Below are positions 11,400-25,172 of a stretch of DNA of 64,000 nucleotides, in pieces (the first letter of the stretch is position 1; each line of letters opens with the position of its first letter). The translations under genes were made by a program, and so were the position numbers. The stretch is from Isoetes taiwanensis. Lineage: Eukaryota; Streptophyta; Lycopodiopsida; Isoetales; Isoetaceae. The stretch lies in the NCBI GenBank assembly GCA_021234155.1, contig JAJEKV010000182.1, forward strand, positions 310,605 through 374,604. The letters run 5' to 3'. The notes beneath the pieces are model-generated. The model had not been told where the DNA came from, searched no databases, and saw nothing but the letters and a program-made list of their open reading frames with translations.

Positions 11400-13319
11400 G
11401 ACGCCCCTATCAGAGCAAATACCTTTAAATTCCTCCCATGTATGAATCCATCACTACCTTAAAGGTCTGTCCGACTCTCGGACCACTTGTGATGGCCAAG
11501 GCCCCAGTGAAGGACACCTGAGGTGTCATTCGGCCCCACTTCTCTCTATGGGAATCCCTATATAGCTGAAGGCACATACATGTTAGCACCTAGCAACAAT
11601 ACTAATAAGTAATATACCACCACAAAGGGGTACCCATCCATCATCATCAACACAAAGATAATACATCCATAATAAAGATGAAATGACACCATAAGCGTGC
11701 ACTACCCCGTGCTCGACTCTAAGGGGATCAACCGACGTATTCCCCAAGATAACAGCAAGTACGTAAGTATAACATGGCTAATGCACATAAGACAATGGCT
11801 AGGGTTGTCCACTCCATCCTACCTCCCCGCGGCACACCCCTGCGATAGGTCGTAATCATTATGATCGCTTGTAGCCTCCCGAGACGCTAATCCCAAGGAA
11901 TCACCCTCGGGGTTACTCCTAAGTTATATCTCCCTGGGCCCGATGGGGCAGGCCGTGAGAGGCGCTCTCCTTCCCGAAAAGGACGGATCCGGTGTTAGAG
12001 AACACGTGTGTCGTGACGGGCCACCCCCGTGATCCTGCACTGACTTACTCTAAATCACCCAAAGGTCAGCTCACCAACCCGTTTCCCAGCCTGTGATCGG
12101 CCATCTATGACTCCACACGCCTCTCCCACGTAGCATGTCAAACCCATTCTACTTCCCACACACATTGACCTAGCTATAAGTCTAGCACACTATAGGGAGT
12201 CCCGTAGCTGGCCAGGCAGGACCCCACCCCTCATTCACCACTATGACCCTGGTAGCCGAACTTCATTATCATAGCATCCACACAAATGTGCTGGCTCTGT
12301 GCACAGCCGCGACGCATCGGGGTTTAAGGGTTCTATCTAGGAGCATCTCTACTTCTAGATGGCCTTTAGGTCTCCTACCCCTACCCATGGCCATCACGAG
12401 GAACGTGAAAGAAAGCTATCCTTATACATCCATCCATCCATAGCTTCAATAGAACATAAAATAGAGATTAACCATACATCTATTCATACAAGGGTTAACC
12501 TAGCTACCTTTAGAGCATACAAGGGAGCAGTCCTATGACTATCTAGGAATCCAAGCTATCTAATGTACTAACCGATCATAGCTAGGCCCACTATCGCTGC
12601 TCCCCATCCTTCCTGCCAACATGGTGGAACAGCCAGCCCTCCCTCCACCACCCTCCCTAATTCAAATTGGGGCAATGGGGGTACAAAACCCCAATTTGAT
12701 CCCAAGTTAGTAACTCTCCCTTGCCCAATCGGGATTTGGGGCCAGGCAGCCTGGGTTGGCTACTATTAACTAATTTGATATTTTAGCCCTTTTTAATATT
12801 AGGTTAAGCCCTAAATTCGAATTAGGGTTTAAGGTTAGGTTTCCACTTTAATAATTAATTATTAACATAGCTAATGTGCCATTAATTATTCATAGTGACG
12901 TGCATGTATTTATATTTAAAAAGGCGTATAAATACCTGGAACGTCACAGTTCTGGACTGCTGATATGAATTCAGTTCAGAGCGATTTTTTGTGGCACCCT
13001 TTTTTTGGGATCCTGATCAGCGTAGTCTGCCATATCAAGGCTTATGGTACTGCAAGAAACAAATCCATAGGACTAGAAGTATAGTATTTATGATTGAATG
13101 TTAGGAATCTTGTGTGTGGGATAACACTACAAGAGGATGGGGATATATTGTCAACCCTTGTGTCAAGACATATGGATAGTGATAAATGGCGACCAATGCC
13201 ACTTTCGACAAAAGCAATTCCATTGGATCAAACTTGTGTCATGGAGTGTCAAATATTTTATCAAAGCAATGACATTTTCTTGACAAGTTTATATTCCACT
13301 TTATGTGCATTTTTACAAC
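11400..13319. repeat. 1.9 kb direct repeat, copy 2 (putative LTR)
   Basis: Partner of 4351-6285. Homology ends abruptly at 'TTTTTACAAC' near 13319, matching the end of copy 1 at 6285. A 12-base block, ATTCCACTTTAT-like, near 13292 is absent from copy 1. The start contains 'CTATCAGAGC' at about 11407, which resembles the core of a tRNA-Met primer-binding site but sits at the wrong end for this repeat to be a 3' LTR. Its significance is unclear. Confidence 0.6.
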
Positions 13320-14049
13320 AACTTCTAAACAATGGTGTACTCAAGTTGTGACAATGTTTTCTTAAGGCTTAAAACATCATTCAATATTATAACTAATACC
13401 TCAATCGAATTGTGTTGAACATTCATACATTGTTATCATACAGCTTTTATCTAATTTGAGATAGTTTTAAATCAATTTTGAATCGATCCCATAGGAATAA
13501 TGAGGAATATTAATAATTATAGATATCAAATAACTTATGTCATAGGAATAAGAGCAATAGCGTTAACAATACTAACTAATGCTATGTAAATGCATCAATT
13601 TGTCGACACGGATCATGTTGAATGCCTTCCTTTCATCTCTTCAATGTAATCCTTGTATCTACATTTAACGCCGACATGAATCGCATGGAGACGGAAAGTA
13701 ACATAATTTTCCTTATCAATCTCTACACTTCTGTGAACTAATCAATGGTGGTGGATTCTAGAGGAACTCGTATGTCGATATCATCTTCAAAGAGCAAACC
13801 ACCTTCAAGATAACCACCTCCTATATGCACAATCTTGCCCTTCACTATCGAGAAGCAACTTCCACATATATTCTCGCATCATGCACAATGGCTCACCATC
13901 ACTCCCTCACCTCACCATCACCATCCTCTATATTAGTTTCAGACACAGACAACCAATTACATCGCTTCGCCCTTGGTTGACAATGTACAACAATCCACCA
14001 TTTTCGTGGTCATTAGGATTTTCATGACAAATATCTCCTCAAGGATTAT
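13320..14049. other. Unassigned intergenic sequence
   Basis: Follows the right-hand large repeat. I see no long frame, RNA gene or repeat partner. Confidence 0.4.
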
Positions 14050-15425
14050 GATGTGGACTCCTAGCTTACACACCGCCAGACATGTAACGACATCTCGATG
14101 CTCGACATATTCTCGCTAAGCGACCGATAGCGCGCCAACCCTCGCCAAGACTAAGGTGGTTTTCTATATCATCTTCACGTACCGAGGGTTCCTCCTTCAG
14201 CTACTAAGGCCGTAATGTGGAAGTTGCATCCACATACAAGTATTTGGGAGGAGTTTCTTCACTATGACCGGGACACATCCATACGACTACGCAGTGACTA
14301 CAGGTTGAAGGCACTATATGCAATGCAAAACAATAGTCATAGAGCTGAGTCAGTATGATTGGGCCCATCACCACACTGCTCAAGGTCTTGTGAGAGCCCC
14401 CATTCCTTTTATACCTGGTGGAAGCATAGCCCTCCGTGAGGTATCACTTGCTACTTGGAATGACTCTTGGAGTAGGTCCGCAAAGCTCTCTTAGCACGAG
14501 CACCCGTGGGTAGCTTCCATGTACCCATATCAAATTCTCTACCAAGTAGGAGACGATTCTTGCCCTTCTCGTGAGGGCTGCCCGGTTCACTCTTTCGCAT
14601 GGGTAATCACTATGGACTTATGCCTGCCTCCCTAAACTAGCTTATATCATCATGGTAATGGGCCGCAGTCACCAAGGCCTCATTGAGGGGAAAAGAGAGC
14701 TCAATGGTTGGATAGATGGAATGTGCAGAGCACAGTGCATAAATGTGCAAACAGAGGCAGATCGCCATAGCTTGAGGTAATATCTTGACGCTTGCTTCTC
14801 AAAGAAGCTTTGGGATGCCAATCTGAACATGTCAAGACAGCACACTATCACCGCCACATAAATCCCACATTGAACGCAGGCCCGCAATGCTACCGCTGCA
14901 TCTTACTCTGCCCATGAAAAGGCAGACTCATTGCCTCCATTCCCGCATCAGGGGCGCATCATCTTCGAATTGAGATCTGCGATGGATTGGTGAGCCACGC
15001 CAGACAAAGCTCGGCTATCGCCGCTTAAATGGAAGTCATTGAGGGATGAATTCATACCCTTCCAAAGTTGCTCAAAGATATGATCAAATTCGGACGCCGC
15101 TTGGCGCCGAAGCTGGTCGTGCCCGCTAGCCGCTACATGTGACATCGGGCAATGCGATCCGTACGTGCTGGATCATACTCTTCGAGGGTTATGGACATGC
15201 GAGACGCCTATGTCCCTGCACACACTTCGACATGTATATATACATTGATGTATACTTGTATAGCTTTGACAAAGATTCTTACATCGCCACGTGTTTTTCC
15301 TCAAAACCCTTTCAAGTGTGGGTTTTTAACCCGACAAGAATAAGTTTGTCGGGCATTCTTTGTGGTCCCATAGCCCATTGGCTCAGTGGACGCATAAAAA
15401 ATCATTCTCATTCTCATCTTCAACT
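14050..15425 (+). mobile_element. LINE-like 3' end, copy B
   Basis: Parallel to 51000-52050, for example 'CGACATCTCGATGCTC' at 14090 against 'TGCCATCTCGATGCTC' at 51034, and the 'AAGAGAGCTC' blocks at 14693 and 51532. It is also parallel to copy A at 200-985. The 3' end has 'GGTTTTTAACCCG', then 'GGTCCCATAGCCCATTGGCT', 'CAGTGGACGCATAAAAAATC' and ATTCTCATTCTCATC. Frames are broken throughout. It is a decayed non-LTR element with no surviving domain I can name. Confidence 0.55.
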
Positions 15426-18400
15426 TGACTTGGAATAACAAATGATTCTTTCATCTCAAGCAATACCTTTGAAGAATTCCACTGAAATCCCCGATGGATG
15501 TCTCTAAGTGTCACAACCTTTGTATATAACTTGAACCAACAAGTGCTCTCAAGACATTCACATAGCTATGATAGTCCAATTCAATGATATACGCAGGTTC
15601 CAACATAGTCAAGATTACTTTCCAAAAAGGGCCTCGCTGCTAGATTGACTTTTTGTTCAAGTTGTAGATAATGCCGACCTAATATAACACTATGTTTGTC
15701 AATACCGCTAATGCGTATGGTGTCCTATATGCCCACATTGAAGTATAAAATTGCTTCTAATATGAATAAAACCTTATTATATATAAAATGTCAGGAAATA
15801 AACTTTAGCATCAAGATTTCATAATTACTGCATCTTCCTATTGCAGCCATGGTAATCTCCTAATCATCATCTAATATCACTTCGTCTATTCCATCTTTAG
15901 CTTCATCCATACAAGCCAACAACCATGTGTGTTATCAATAACATCCGGCAAAAATAGACTGTCCTAATGGCCTATCTTCTTTAGCAGCATCATATAAGTC
16001 CCTCCACATGGTTGTGTTTGCGTTGTTATTAATGACAAATGTGCTTATAAAGATGAAGCATGTCATCACTAAGGTTTCGCTCTCTAACATTGCCTTGTAA
16101 TACTCTCGGGCGGATTCCCTTGTTCTCCCTTTTCCTCCCATAATTTAGACCATCAGGATGGCATGCAGTGGCATCATTTAGATAAAAGCGCTCTCTCACA
16201 AGATGTCCTTCAGCCATGCAGCCCTCCTCGATTTTGCTATATTTACGCACTAAATCCTTTTGAGCACCTTCATATAACACTCTAGAAAACATCCATCCGC
16301 TAGAGCGGTGTCAAACCAACCTTATCCCATTTGGGATGTGTATTAACGATGTACATGTAGATGTAAATAGATTATTAATTGCACTTTAGAATAGCTACAA
16401 ATACACGTGCTTGCATAGAATATATTTAGATTCACCAAGTAGGGTCAAAAAAATTGTGAAAATTATTTTTCAATGTCACAGCAAAGAGGAACTATTTCCT
16501 CCTCCACATTTGATATCTCACCCACTTCAATTCTCTCTTTAAAACCACCCATCTTGCAAATTTACCAATCGAGATGTTCACTTGGCTCAAAGTCCCCTAT
16601 CACACCTGTAGTATATACGAACGTCTAAGAAGTATAATTAAATATGTTGTAATATAAATTTATCAAAAGAAATGAGAGTATAAGAATCAAAAAGTATACT
16701 TGAAGAAACTTCACAACGCGCGACTTAATCCCACAGCTACCTTGTTTTGTAATGCCTTTCGCGAAAGAGGCTCCACATCCAGCTTAAAGCGACCTTTGCT
16801 ATTCCTTCTGTTCACTTCAACAAGTTGCTTCTTCCCTAAAACCCATGAACCATGTTTCCATGTTAAGGTTTTCCCCTCGCTTCTTCTCTCGAGTAGGCCA
16901 ATATTTGTTTTTTAATTTTATGCTCTTTTCGTGATCCATTCTAGCAGCCAAAGTTTTCCCATTCTCTTTGTTAAATGACGCCAAAGGGAATTTCGACTGA
17001 AATTTTGAAGATGTGCATTGGATCAAGTGAATGAACCAACTCCAAGTCAATCCAATATCCCAACCTATAAAATATAGATAATCTCTCTTCATTCCAAGAG
17101 GAAGTTCACATTTTGTCATAACTTGTGAGGTAATTCACATGGGATTCATCTCCTACCAAGCATCCAACCAATCTCTGGTAGTCCATCGCTTATTTTGGTG
17201 TCTCAATCGCACCCACATGCATGATGACCACAAATATTCTTATGTCCAATATATATTTGTTTCTTTCTCGCATGTTTTGACTTATAAGATCTAATGGGTC
17301 TCGACAAGTTGGGCATCCACATGCACTACTCTGTTTGTAGTCCCAAGAAAAGGAGAATACAAAGCAAACTTCAACATTACCCATAATTTTATTAACACAA
17401 GTACATTCATACCGTAAGCTTTAGAAAGATTCGATTGGTACGTGAAGAGGAACTAATAATATTCCATAAAATATAAAGTCATGTGGACTTTAGATATGTC
17501 ATATGGTCCACCATAAAATCTCAAGTTCCTCCACTAAAAGTTCTAGGTGAAGGCCCATATTCTTTCAATTTTATATTTCTAAATATTCCATTTCATGCTT
17601 CAATCCAAAGGTATCCTAATCCATGCTCAATACATATAGTATATTCCAAACCCTTCCCAAAACCACTTATAATTGTCACAAAGCCAAGATGATCTAGAAA
17701 AAGCACATTGGGAAACCTTTTCTAACAAAGGCCAGCAAAAAGCATATACCAAGTTCTCAAGACGTGATACTACTTGCACTATACTCATGTATGTATTACG
17801 TGTGTAAATATGTATAATCGGACCGTAAGGGGCCGGGACCAATACATTACTTGTTGAATTTTGCACCTTTTTTAGATCATGGACGCACCACCGCCATCAT
17901 TAATAGCTCAAGCATAACATTTGCACATAAAAGGAAGTAAAAAAAAAGCGCTTAGTTGGAGATTTGATCGATTTAGGCATGAACAATAATAATTTAATAG
18001 TTTCTATTGCTCAAGTTCATTTTATATGGCTTTTTTGCTGAAACCTAAAACCTAAGTGGTCATTGGGCGAGGATGGTCTCTAATTGTTGCCCTCCAAAAA
18101 AATCTACACCATCTATGGCCGCTAAAACAATTTCTGAACCAAACCAATGGCCCAATGACTAACAAATAGATCAAGGCGATGAGGAAGCCTACGTCCCGGC
18201 CATCCAAGACAAGGAAACAAAAAGCAAAAAAATAAGAAGAATTAAATCAAACATTATTCTCTTGTTCGCGATGAATATAATGTTGTCCCACATCCCAAAC
18301 AAATCTACCTTCATCTCTAGCCATACTGGGGTCTAGCAACAAAAACAAAGGAACAACTAAACCATCTTAACAACGCACACCAAGAAACAATAAGAGCCAT

Positions 18401-18839
18401 GTTTCATTCTGGGGATTTACCTGCTAATTAAGCATCAACCATAAGACACCGCGACTTTTTATAATTATTTTGCTCTATCATTCCATCGAACTTTTGGCAA
18501 TTAGCAAAACGATTCTCTAAAACGCTAATGTTCCTCAAGAGCAAAGTACTCAGTTTAAATGGTGTCTGGTCTAAAGGTGATACACTAGGCTTAGAAATCA
18601 ACTGTATCTCACCTCAAGTAATTTTTTTAGTAAGATAACTAGCAACCTAATTACCTGGCCATATCCCCAAGATGTCCATTCCAAATTGTAAGACCGCATT
18701 CTCGAGACAATGCCAATTCAACCCCACGCACTTACCTCTGCAGACAACCCTTATTCTCCTCGGACAATAGCTCAAATGCCTGCAGCCTTTGGTAACCCAA
18801 TGCCACATTATCATCTAATAATTCATATATACGTCGCGA
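15426..18839. mobile_element. Transposon debris, possibly CACTA-like on the minus strand
   Basis: The minus-strand frame at 16029-16292 contains 'KYSKIEEGCMAEGHLVRERF'. This loosely recalls the 'PEGSIAEGYLVEE' stretch of the DUF4218 region of plant CACTA (En/Spm) transposases. Farther along the same strand, near 15570, a short piece reads 'YIIELDYHSYVNV', recalling the 'IIELDYxGNRRVVLF' motif of the DUF4216 region. Order and strand fit a CACTA TNP2-type gene, but both matches are short and interrupted. No CACTA terminal repeat was located. Confidence 0.25.
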
Positions 18840-19190
18840 TCCCCGGCCAAGGCTAAAACCAAGAAAGGGAGAGAAGGGGATGCACACCAATATCCGAGCG
18901 CAGTTCCAAACAAAGGCAAAATGAAATTGTATTCAATGATATCAATACATGAAGTACAATGATATAAACAAAACGGTTATACTAAGAATAGTATTAGCCG
19001 CTCACCCACCGCCCAATAATAACCGCTACTTAAGCAGATCCGCGTTCGTCGATAAGGTGCCGATCGTTCGCTTCAAAGACTTCAACACTATTGTGCCGGG
19101 AAAATGAAATAATGCTTCGCGACGCCTAGCAAGATGGTGGCCCTGATATCACATATATCTGGACACTCCTCCTTACGAGATCGCCATCTC
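18840..19190 (-). repeat. Direct repeat, left copy (putative 3' LTR of a Copia-like element)
   Basis: Matches 20555-20910 over roughly 320 bp, including 'GGGGATGCACACCAATATCC', 'AATACATGAAGTACAATGAT', 'ACGGTTATACTAAGAATAGT' and 'GACGCCTAGCAAGATGGTGG'. Divergence is moderate and rises toward the right edge. Confidence 0.6.
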
Positions 19191-19858
19191 CATGCCTGTA
19201 AAATTTCCTCCTCCCGAGATAAGAGATCTCAATCTTGTCAAGGCTCACTTAATTAGGGTTCATCCGAAAGGCTCAAGAAACCAGTTTTCATGAAGAGACT
19301 GGGGCTCTATTCTCTCTGGTAGGTAAATAGACCCTGTTGATCAACCACTATAGGAATCATGATCATATATGATGCATATTCAACCTCTCACACCAAGTGA
19401 ATTGCTCTCCTCCTGATCCTGAAATAGAATTGAGTTGAGTGCCATAACAAAGGCCGAAGTGTTGAAATGCTGTAAGTGCTGGAAGTTTCTGTAATCCTAA
19501 CAGAAAAATCAGCGATCGTGTGTGAGAACCTCAATGCGCCCCCTGCATAAATGCTACCAAAGTATCAAAATGAATGCCACTTGATGAAGTGTTGCCACAT
19601 TGCCCGAAATGGGAGACGGGCCACATCAAGATATTCTCCCAGCTCAATGGCTGAGGTATCTATTAATCCTTGCTTGGAAGGTGCTGGAATATCGTAAATT
19701 GGCATCCATTTATTGGGTGCTACTACATCGCTCGATATCCGTAAAGTAGAAGGATCTAACCACTACTCATGCTTAATAGAAAGAGATAATCTCAATGTGC
19801 TTCTCCTCCTCATTGTGCTCATATCCCCATTTAGGTAGATTGAGTCTTTGAATGCCCG

Positions 19859-20191
19859 CTACAAAGAGAGTGGTGCATGATCATCTTTACCGTGATCTTG
19901 CCTCTTCATCATGACTTCCTCCTTAATAGAAGTGATTGCTTGATGGAAGCTTCCATATCTTTGTCTTGCATGAAGCCGCGACAAAGAATCAAATGCATTA
20001 GGTAATGATCCGAGGAAGAAAAAATAGTTGCATCTATTGTGAGATCTGATGCTCTTCCTCCAAAAAGCTTCAATTTGCTGGAAGGTGTGCTCCATGTGAT
20101 CCGAGAACTCGCCAAGACTTTCAGCGCCTCGCCCCAAAGACATATCCATCACTGCATACAAGTGCCCAATCTTATGGGTCTTTTTGATCAT
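19859..20191 (-). pseudogene. Copia-type gag (UBN2-like) remnant
   Basis: A 110-codon minus-strand frame. It has the order typical of plant Ty1/Copia gag (UBN2/gag_pre-integrase upstream region): 'LGEFSDHMEHTFQQIEAFWR', then 'FFLGSLPNAFDSL', then a stretch ending in 'IKEEVMMKR'. This corresponds to the family pattern 'L..H...F......L...G......D....LL.SLP..YD.....L' followed by 'L...E....' . In an intact element gag feeds into protease, integrase and RT, and none of these is present before the left repeat at 19190. The frame is bracketed by two co-oriented 0.35 kb repeats, so this is a deleted, non-autonomous copy. Confidence 0.5.
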
Positions 20192-20554
20192 GCTTCACGA
20201 GAGCATGTTATTCAAATCGCATATTCTCTTGCCGGAACTCACTGTGATAGAGTCGTACTTAAGGAAAGCCCGATATATGCCGCTGCCTTGTCATTTTCCC
20301 GACACCGCCAAGCATGCAACCGCCAATATTCTTGGCATCCTGCAGTTCTCCACATTGATAATTCCCCAACTCCTCTTCATCCTTGAGAATGTAGATCATT
20401 CCGCTTTTTCCATTCGTCGGAAACCCAGGCTATCAAAGATTTGAATCGCATGACCGCTGTGGAAGGTAATCGATTGTAGCTTGCATCCTTCCATTGTCGT
20501 GTTGATCTTGAATCAATCTCACAGCGACACCTGCTCGATAATTTCGTCAAGGTT

Positions 20555-20910
20555 GCACCAAGAAAGGGACGAGAAGGGGATGCACACCAATATCCGAGAG
20601 CGCAGCTCCCAAAACAAAGGCAAAATGAAATTGTGGTCTAATGATATCAATACATGAAGTACAATGATATAAACAAAACGGTTATACTAAGAATAGTATT
20701 AGCTGCTTCACCTAATCACTTCCACCAATAACCGCTGCTACTTAGTTGTGGCTCTGCGTCATACGATAAGGTGTTGACCGTGTTCGGGCCAAAGACTTTC
20801 TCAAAGACTATCATAAGCCGAAGTGCCGAGTCACCGTCAAAGACGCCTAGCAAGATGGTGGTCTCGAGCATCGCCATAAGAATCTTGACACATCCTTATC
20901 CTTACAACCC
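20555..20910 (-). repeat. Direct repeat, right copy (putative 5' LTR of a Copia-like element)
   Basis: Partner of 18840-19190; the gag remnant lies between them and reads away from this copy. This fits a 5' LTR on the minus strand. The LTR boundaries are not clean. Confidence 0.55.
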
Positions 20911-20974
20911 TCACTGCATCTACTTGTGCTTGACACTAGTTTAAATTCCATCGACCTTAGTGAGCATATCTACT

Positions 20975-20987
20975 GGCTTTGATACCA
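20975..20987 (-). other. Primer-binding-site-like sequence
   Basis: The minus strand reads TGGTATCAAAGCC, close to the TGGTATCAGAGC complement of plant initiator tRNA-Met used by Copia elements. It lies outside the right repeat rather than between repeat and gag. It may belong to a second, nested Copia fragment, or the repeat boundaries may be wrong. Confidence 0.4.
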
Positions 20988-20989
20988 CC

Positions 20990-23900
20990 TAGTTCTCAGA
21001 AATGTTCTAATCAATACCATATCCCTAAGAAATCACACAAGATCTCCGTGGACATTAAAATATCTATCTATCCGTACCTCTAACCTTTAGCTCTCCAAAA
21101 TGACTCAACATAACGCTAGTTTCACGGCCAATAATGGGTTTGGAGCAGCTTATTGCATATTTCGAGCATACCAAAGTAATTATAATGGCTAAGAGATAGC
21201 CATGAAGTAACCACCATCCATGAGTATTCATGTTCACAATGAGTATCCAAGAGGTCCATAATCTATATAAGGTACACTAATTATTAGCTAGGATAACTTA
21301 TTTATACTACTCCATATATCATTTTCTTTGCCAAGGTTTGTACCATGAGTCTATGTTTTGTTCCTAGTATTTCTTCAAGCCAATGTGGTTGTTTTCTAGG
21401 AACTTGGGCGTATATCAAACGTGATGACAAAGAAATCAGAATCACTTTGTCGTTACCTTAACAACCTTAAGAGTCACAACACAAACCCCTCAGGCATGTA
21501 AAATAGTTAGTTACAACAACATCGTGATCAGAAGAACAAGAATTTAAGGCATTTAGATTGTTCTCGGCCAATATTTTAATTTGTTCAACAAAAATATTTT
21601 AATTTGTCGCTAATGTAAGGATATCATAAGTTGCTTACAAAGGGAGCTAAAGCCACGTATGAGAATAAACAGATCCCTAAGTTGACAAACGCCGTAAAAC
21701 ACATATACCAAACGAGGACAACACTTAATACAATTTGCCAAATTGGTGTCTTGTTTGCATCTCGCTATGATATCTTATGGTGATCTCGCAGAACCAACAA
21801 TGATATGATATTAGGTTGTACATTTTTCTTTGATAAATGCCTTCTTTCCCTCGTTTCGGCTTTGTGCGTGAACAATCACGATTAAACTTGTATTTAGGTA
21901 TGGCTAATGTTCCGCTACCCATAAGTTGAACTCAAGCTGCGTGTCTCCATATCCTTTCACCTTTTAAACCTTATTTTCCGCCGCTGACGCAGAAATAATC
22001 AAGTTTATGGATCAAACGGCTTTCAAATTGCTTCTATCGCTCTCCACTTAACTACTAAGATTTGTACTTAAGAGATTGTTGATGTAAGACTTCCCATGTG
22101 GTGGTTATGATGGAAGTTATTTCCAAATTCATCTTATAAAGACCTATCCAAGTATGTGCTAACGCATATTAAAAAGTAATAATTATTACGAAGATAAGGA
22201 CAAGTTTACTCCACTTTTACCTTGTGGGATAGTTTGTATCGATGAATCAAATTCCACCCCTAGTGCACTTAGAATAGGATCAGACAATCCAAACCACGTA
22301 GTACATCATGGTTTATTTTGGTGTGGTGCATGATGAACCTGCCATAAACAAGAAAAAACCTTCAGCTGTTTCTATATATGCAATTTTAAGTCGCTTTAAA
22401 CCGCATTGAGTCAGTTTTTACCATGTTCTCATAACGTCAACACATGGATAGAAAGCCCCTTTGCATAAACAACCTCATTGCAGCCTTATTGGTATTTGAT
22501 GACTTTAAGTGTGGGCAACTATGAATATCCAACTTATATGACATATCATATGTGAAAAGGAATGGCAATGTTTGAATTGAAGGTAGGCGGTGGGGAATTA
22601 TCAAAGCCGGCAATGGTTGGTAGCTTTCTGTGTTCTCGTGTTACTCCCACTCTTTGGGATGCATTAGTCATAATGCTTCATCAATGCATGGTCTTTGTAG
22701 ATGACATAAACATTACATCTCGATCTAAGCAAATGTAACAAATTCAAGTGCATGTTCGTGACACCCATGGATTTGCCTGGATTTGGATCTTCAGATCAGT
22801 CTTATCTTAAGTACCGGGCTTCATTGATGTGGTTTGCTAACTGGAAAAGCACAAAAAAGAGCGGATATAATAAACGCCAAAATGTAGCACAAATAAGCAC
22901 TTGGTTGTTTGTCATATCTGGCATATGATTTCCTCCATCTATATCCCCTGTGTATAAAAAAAGTTGGTGCTGTTTTAACACCATCAACAAGTCAGCCATT
23001 GATTATAGAAACCCATTATTAAATATGCTTCAACCATAGAATCTTATGATGCCATTACATAGAAGAGCGTAAAAACCTGCTATTATCAAGATCATTTCAG
23101 CAATGACTACCAAACTTATAGCAATCAGCAGAGTAGAAGTTTATCGTCATTAAAGATGAGCTAAGAATATCATTCTTACTAATAAAATACCAAACCTATA
23201 GTCGCTTTTATAATTACTTTCAATTCCAAACGACCGCCATTCCATCATATATTTATCATGGTCAATTACTTAATTTCCTGGGGACTACCTCATTGATGAT
23301 AGATGTCAAGAATTTCCGAAAATGTCGCTAAATTGCTCCCCGACTTCCTCTACATCACTCACCAGCAAAGTGTATATCCACCGTGTATATTTGGACCAAT
23401 CAGCACTCGATATATGTAAGTTTGCCCATAGAAGCATTCAATGGTTACCGCGATGTTGTTTTTGTCAACGCTACTTAACAAAAAGTATTATAACTTGATA
23501 AATCTATCACATTAATGCTATTATATGGGATGTGGCCGATGCAAATGTAAAGTATTAATTCAATCCAGTGCTTCATCCGAGATCTAGAACTAAAGTAATG
23601 CGAAGCTAGAAAAATACTCTGTGGTTCTGAAGCCATAGATAAAGATCGGGCAATAATATGTTCTTTCAATAAGAGATGTTCAAGCAACAGATTACTCACC
23701 AAAATGAAGGAGGTCTCCAAACATGTACTTTTTGGCCTTACCGCTTTCAAGGAGAGTGGCAGGGCAATGTCCAAGGTGGTCCTTGTGGGAATGTTTTAGC
23801 AAGAGATTGACTTCTCTTGTAATCACCAATCACAACATCGGGCACATCCATTTTGATCTACTCAAGCTTGTATCTACCATTAAAAATTCACGCTCCACTC

Positions 23901-25165
23901 CGCACGATGAAGGATAATTGAAGTCACTCCTTAAAACAGTTGGGGGATACCGAATGCATGGTAACCATTCTCATTCCCCCTGCTTCATTTGGTAACAAGC
24001 ATTGTCCTAATCGCAGAAGGTTACCGTAGAGGAAGTTCTTGCAGCCGCCAATTCACAAGCTTTTGTATAACCCTGCCACATAGCGCGATGCTTCGTGGGT
24101 TTGCACTGTGCCTGGAGATTGTCGTGAACCAAATGGCTCACGTAAGTCCACCTATCCACCGATATACAGAATAAGGGAAGTGAAATGGTAGAAAGTGCAT
24201 TATCCAACCTCGTAATCTCGTGATGTCTTGTTATTCAACACTTTCTTTAGCCCCACATGCTCATATAAAGGACCTGACCGCGTACTTTTAGCGTGATCCA
24301 TTGCATGTTTACTGTCCAACTTATCATCCGCAGAGTTCTTTGTAGAATTACGTGATGTTATATAACCGCTTCCAAACGTGGTATTCTCCAAACTCCAAAA
24401 AATGTACAACCTACACTTCAAATGTGCAACCTTTTGCAAAATTGGTTGTGATAATCTATGAGGGAAAGAATTGAGCTTACTGTTATCGGGCGCATTTTTT
24501 CCTCGGCAACACTCCAGTTTTGCTCCTACCCACGCTTTTCGAGGTCCGGCTCTTTTTCACACAAAGAGTCCAAAGCATAAACTCCCGCCAGGATGAAGCC
24601 CAAATTTAGAATTAAGGTGAATCTAATAATATCAAGTATTACTAAATAAACAGAAGAAAAGTAGTTTAGGAGTACTAACAAAAGAATGGAATGAGGGATC
24701 TATTAAGCAAATCTAATAATGATCCGCATCGCCAAATAACGTGACCGACAGAGCCATGGTAAGACTTACCATTATTATGGCCGCACTTTTTTCTCAAAGA
24801 TGCAAAACAGAACTATCGAGGTTTGGGAGCAAGAGCAAAGAAGAATTTCTCGCGGAACGTAGGAAAACGCTTTGAGCACCGGCTTTCCCCGCTTCACAAG
24901 CCTTCCGGAAGAACAAGTAACCGAAAGCATTTACAAAATTCTGCGATGGGTTTTGAAAGGGCCATTGGCATATTCTGGGTATATATTGGCATATACCTAG
25001 CATATGCCACAAACCCACCTCAACAAGGGCTTTCCCCCCTTAGGGGCAACCCAAAAAGAAGACATACTTGAAAAGCTCGGTTTAGATACACCATCAAGAA
25101 GAAGCTCAATATATCAATGCCTACCATAACGTTATTGGAAAATCTAAGCTTCCGTTTACGATTTT
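20990..25165. other. Long stretch without a recognisable gene
   Basis: Contains only short frames, for example 23475-23774 on the minus strand and 24823-25071 on the plus strand, none with a domain I recognise. The base composition and scattered stops suggest old transposon DNA. No repeat partner was seen inside the window. Confidence 0.4.
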
Positions 25166-25172
25166 AATTGAA

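Noticed and set aside
11404-11416. CTATCAGAGC as a retrotransposon primer-binding site
   Set aside because: Lies at the start of the repeat, not just after an LTR; no CA end precedes it. Likely chance.
24823-25071. Plus frame with basic N-terminus
   Set aside because: No domain, overlaps an equally long minus frame; probably random.
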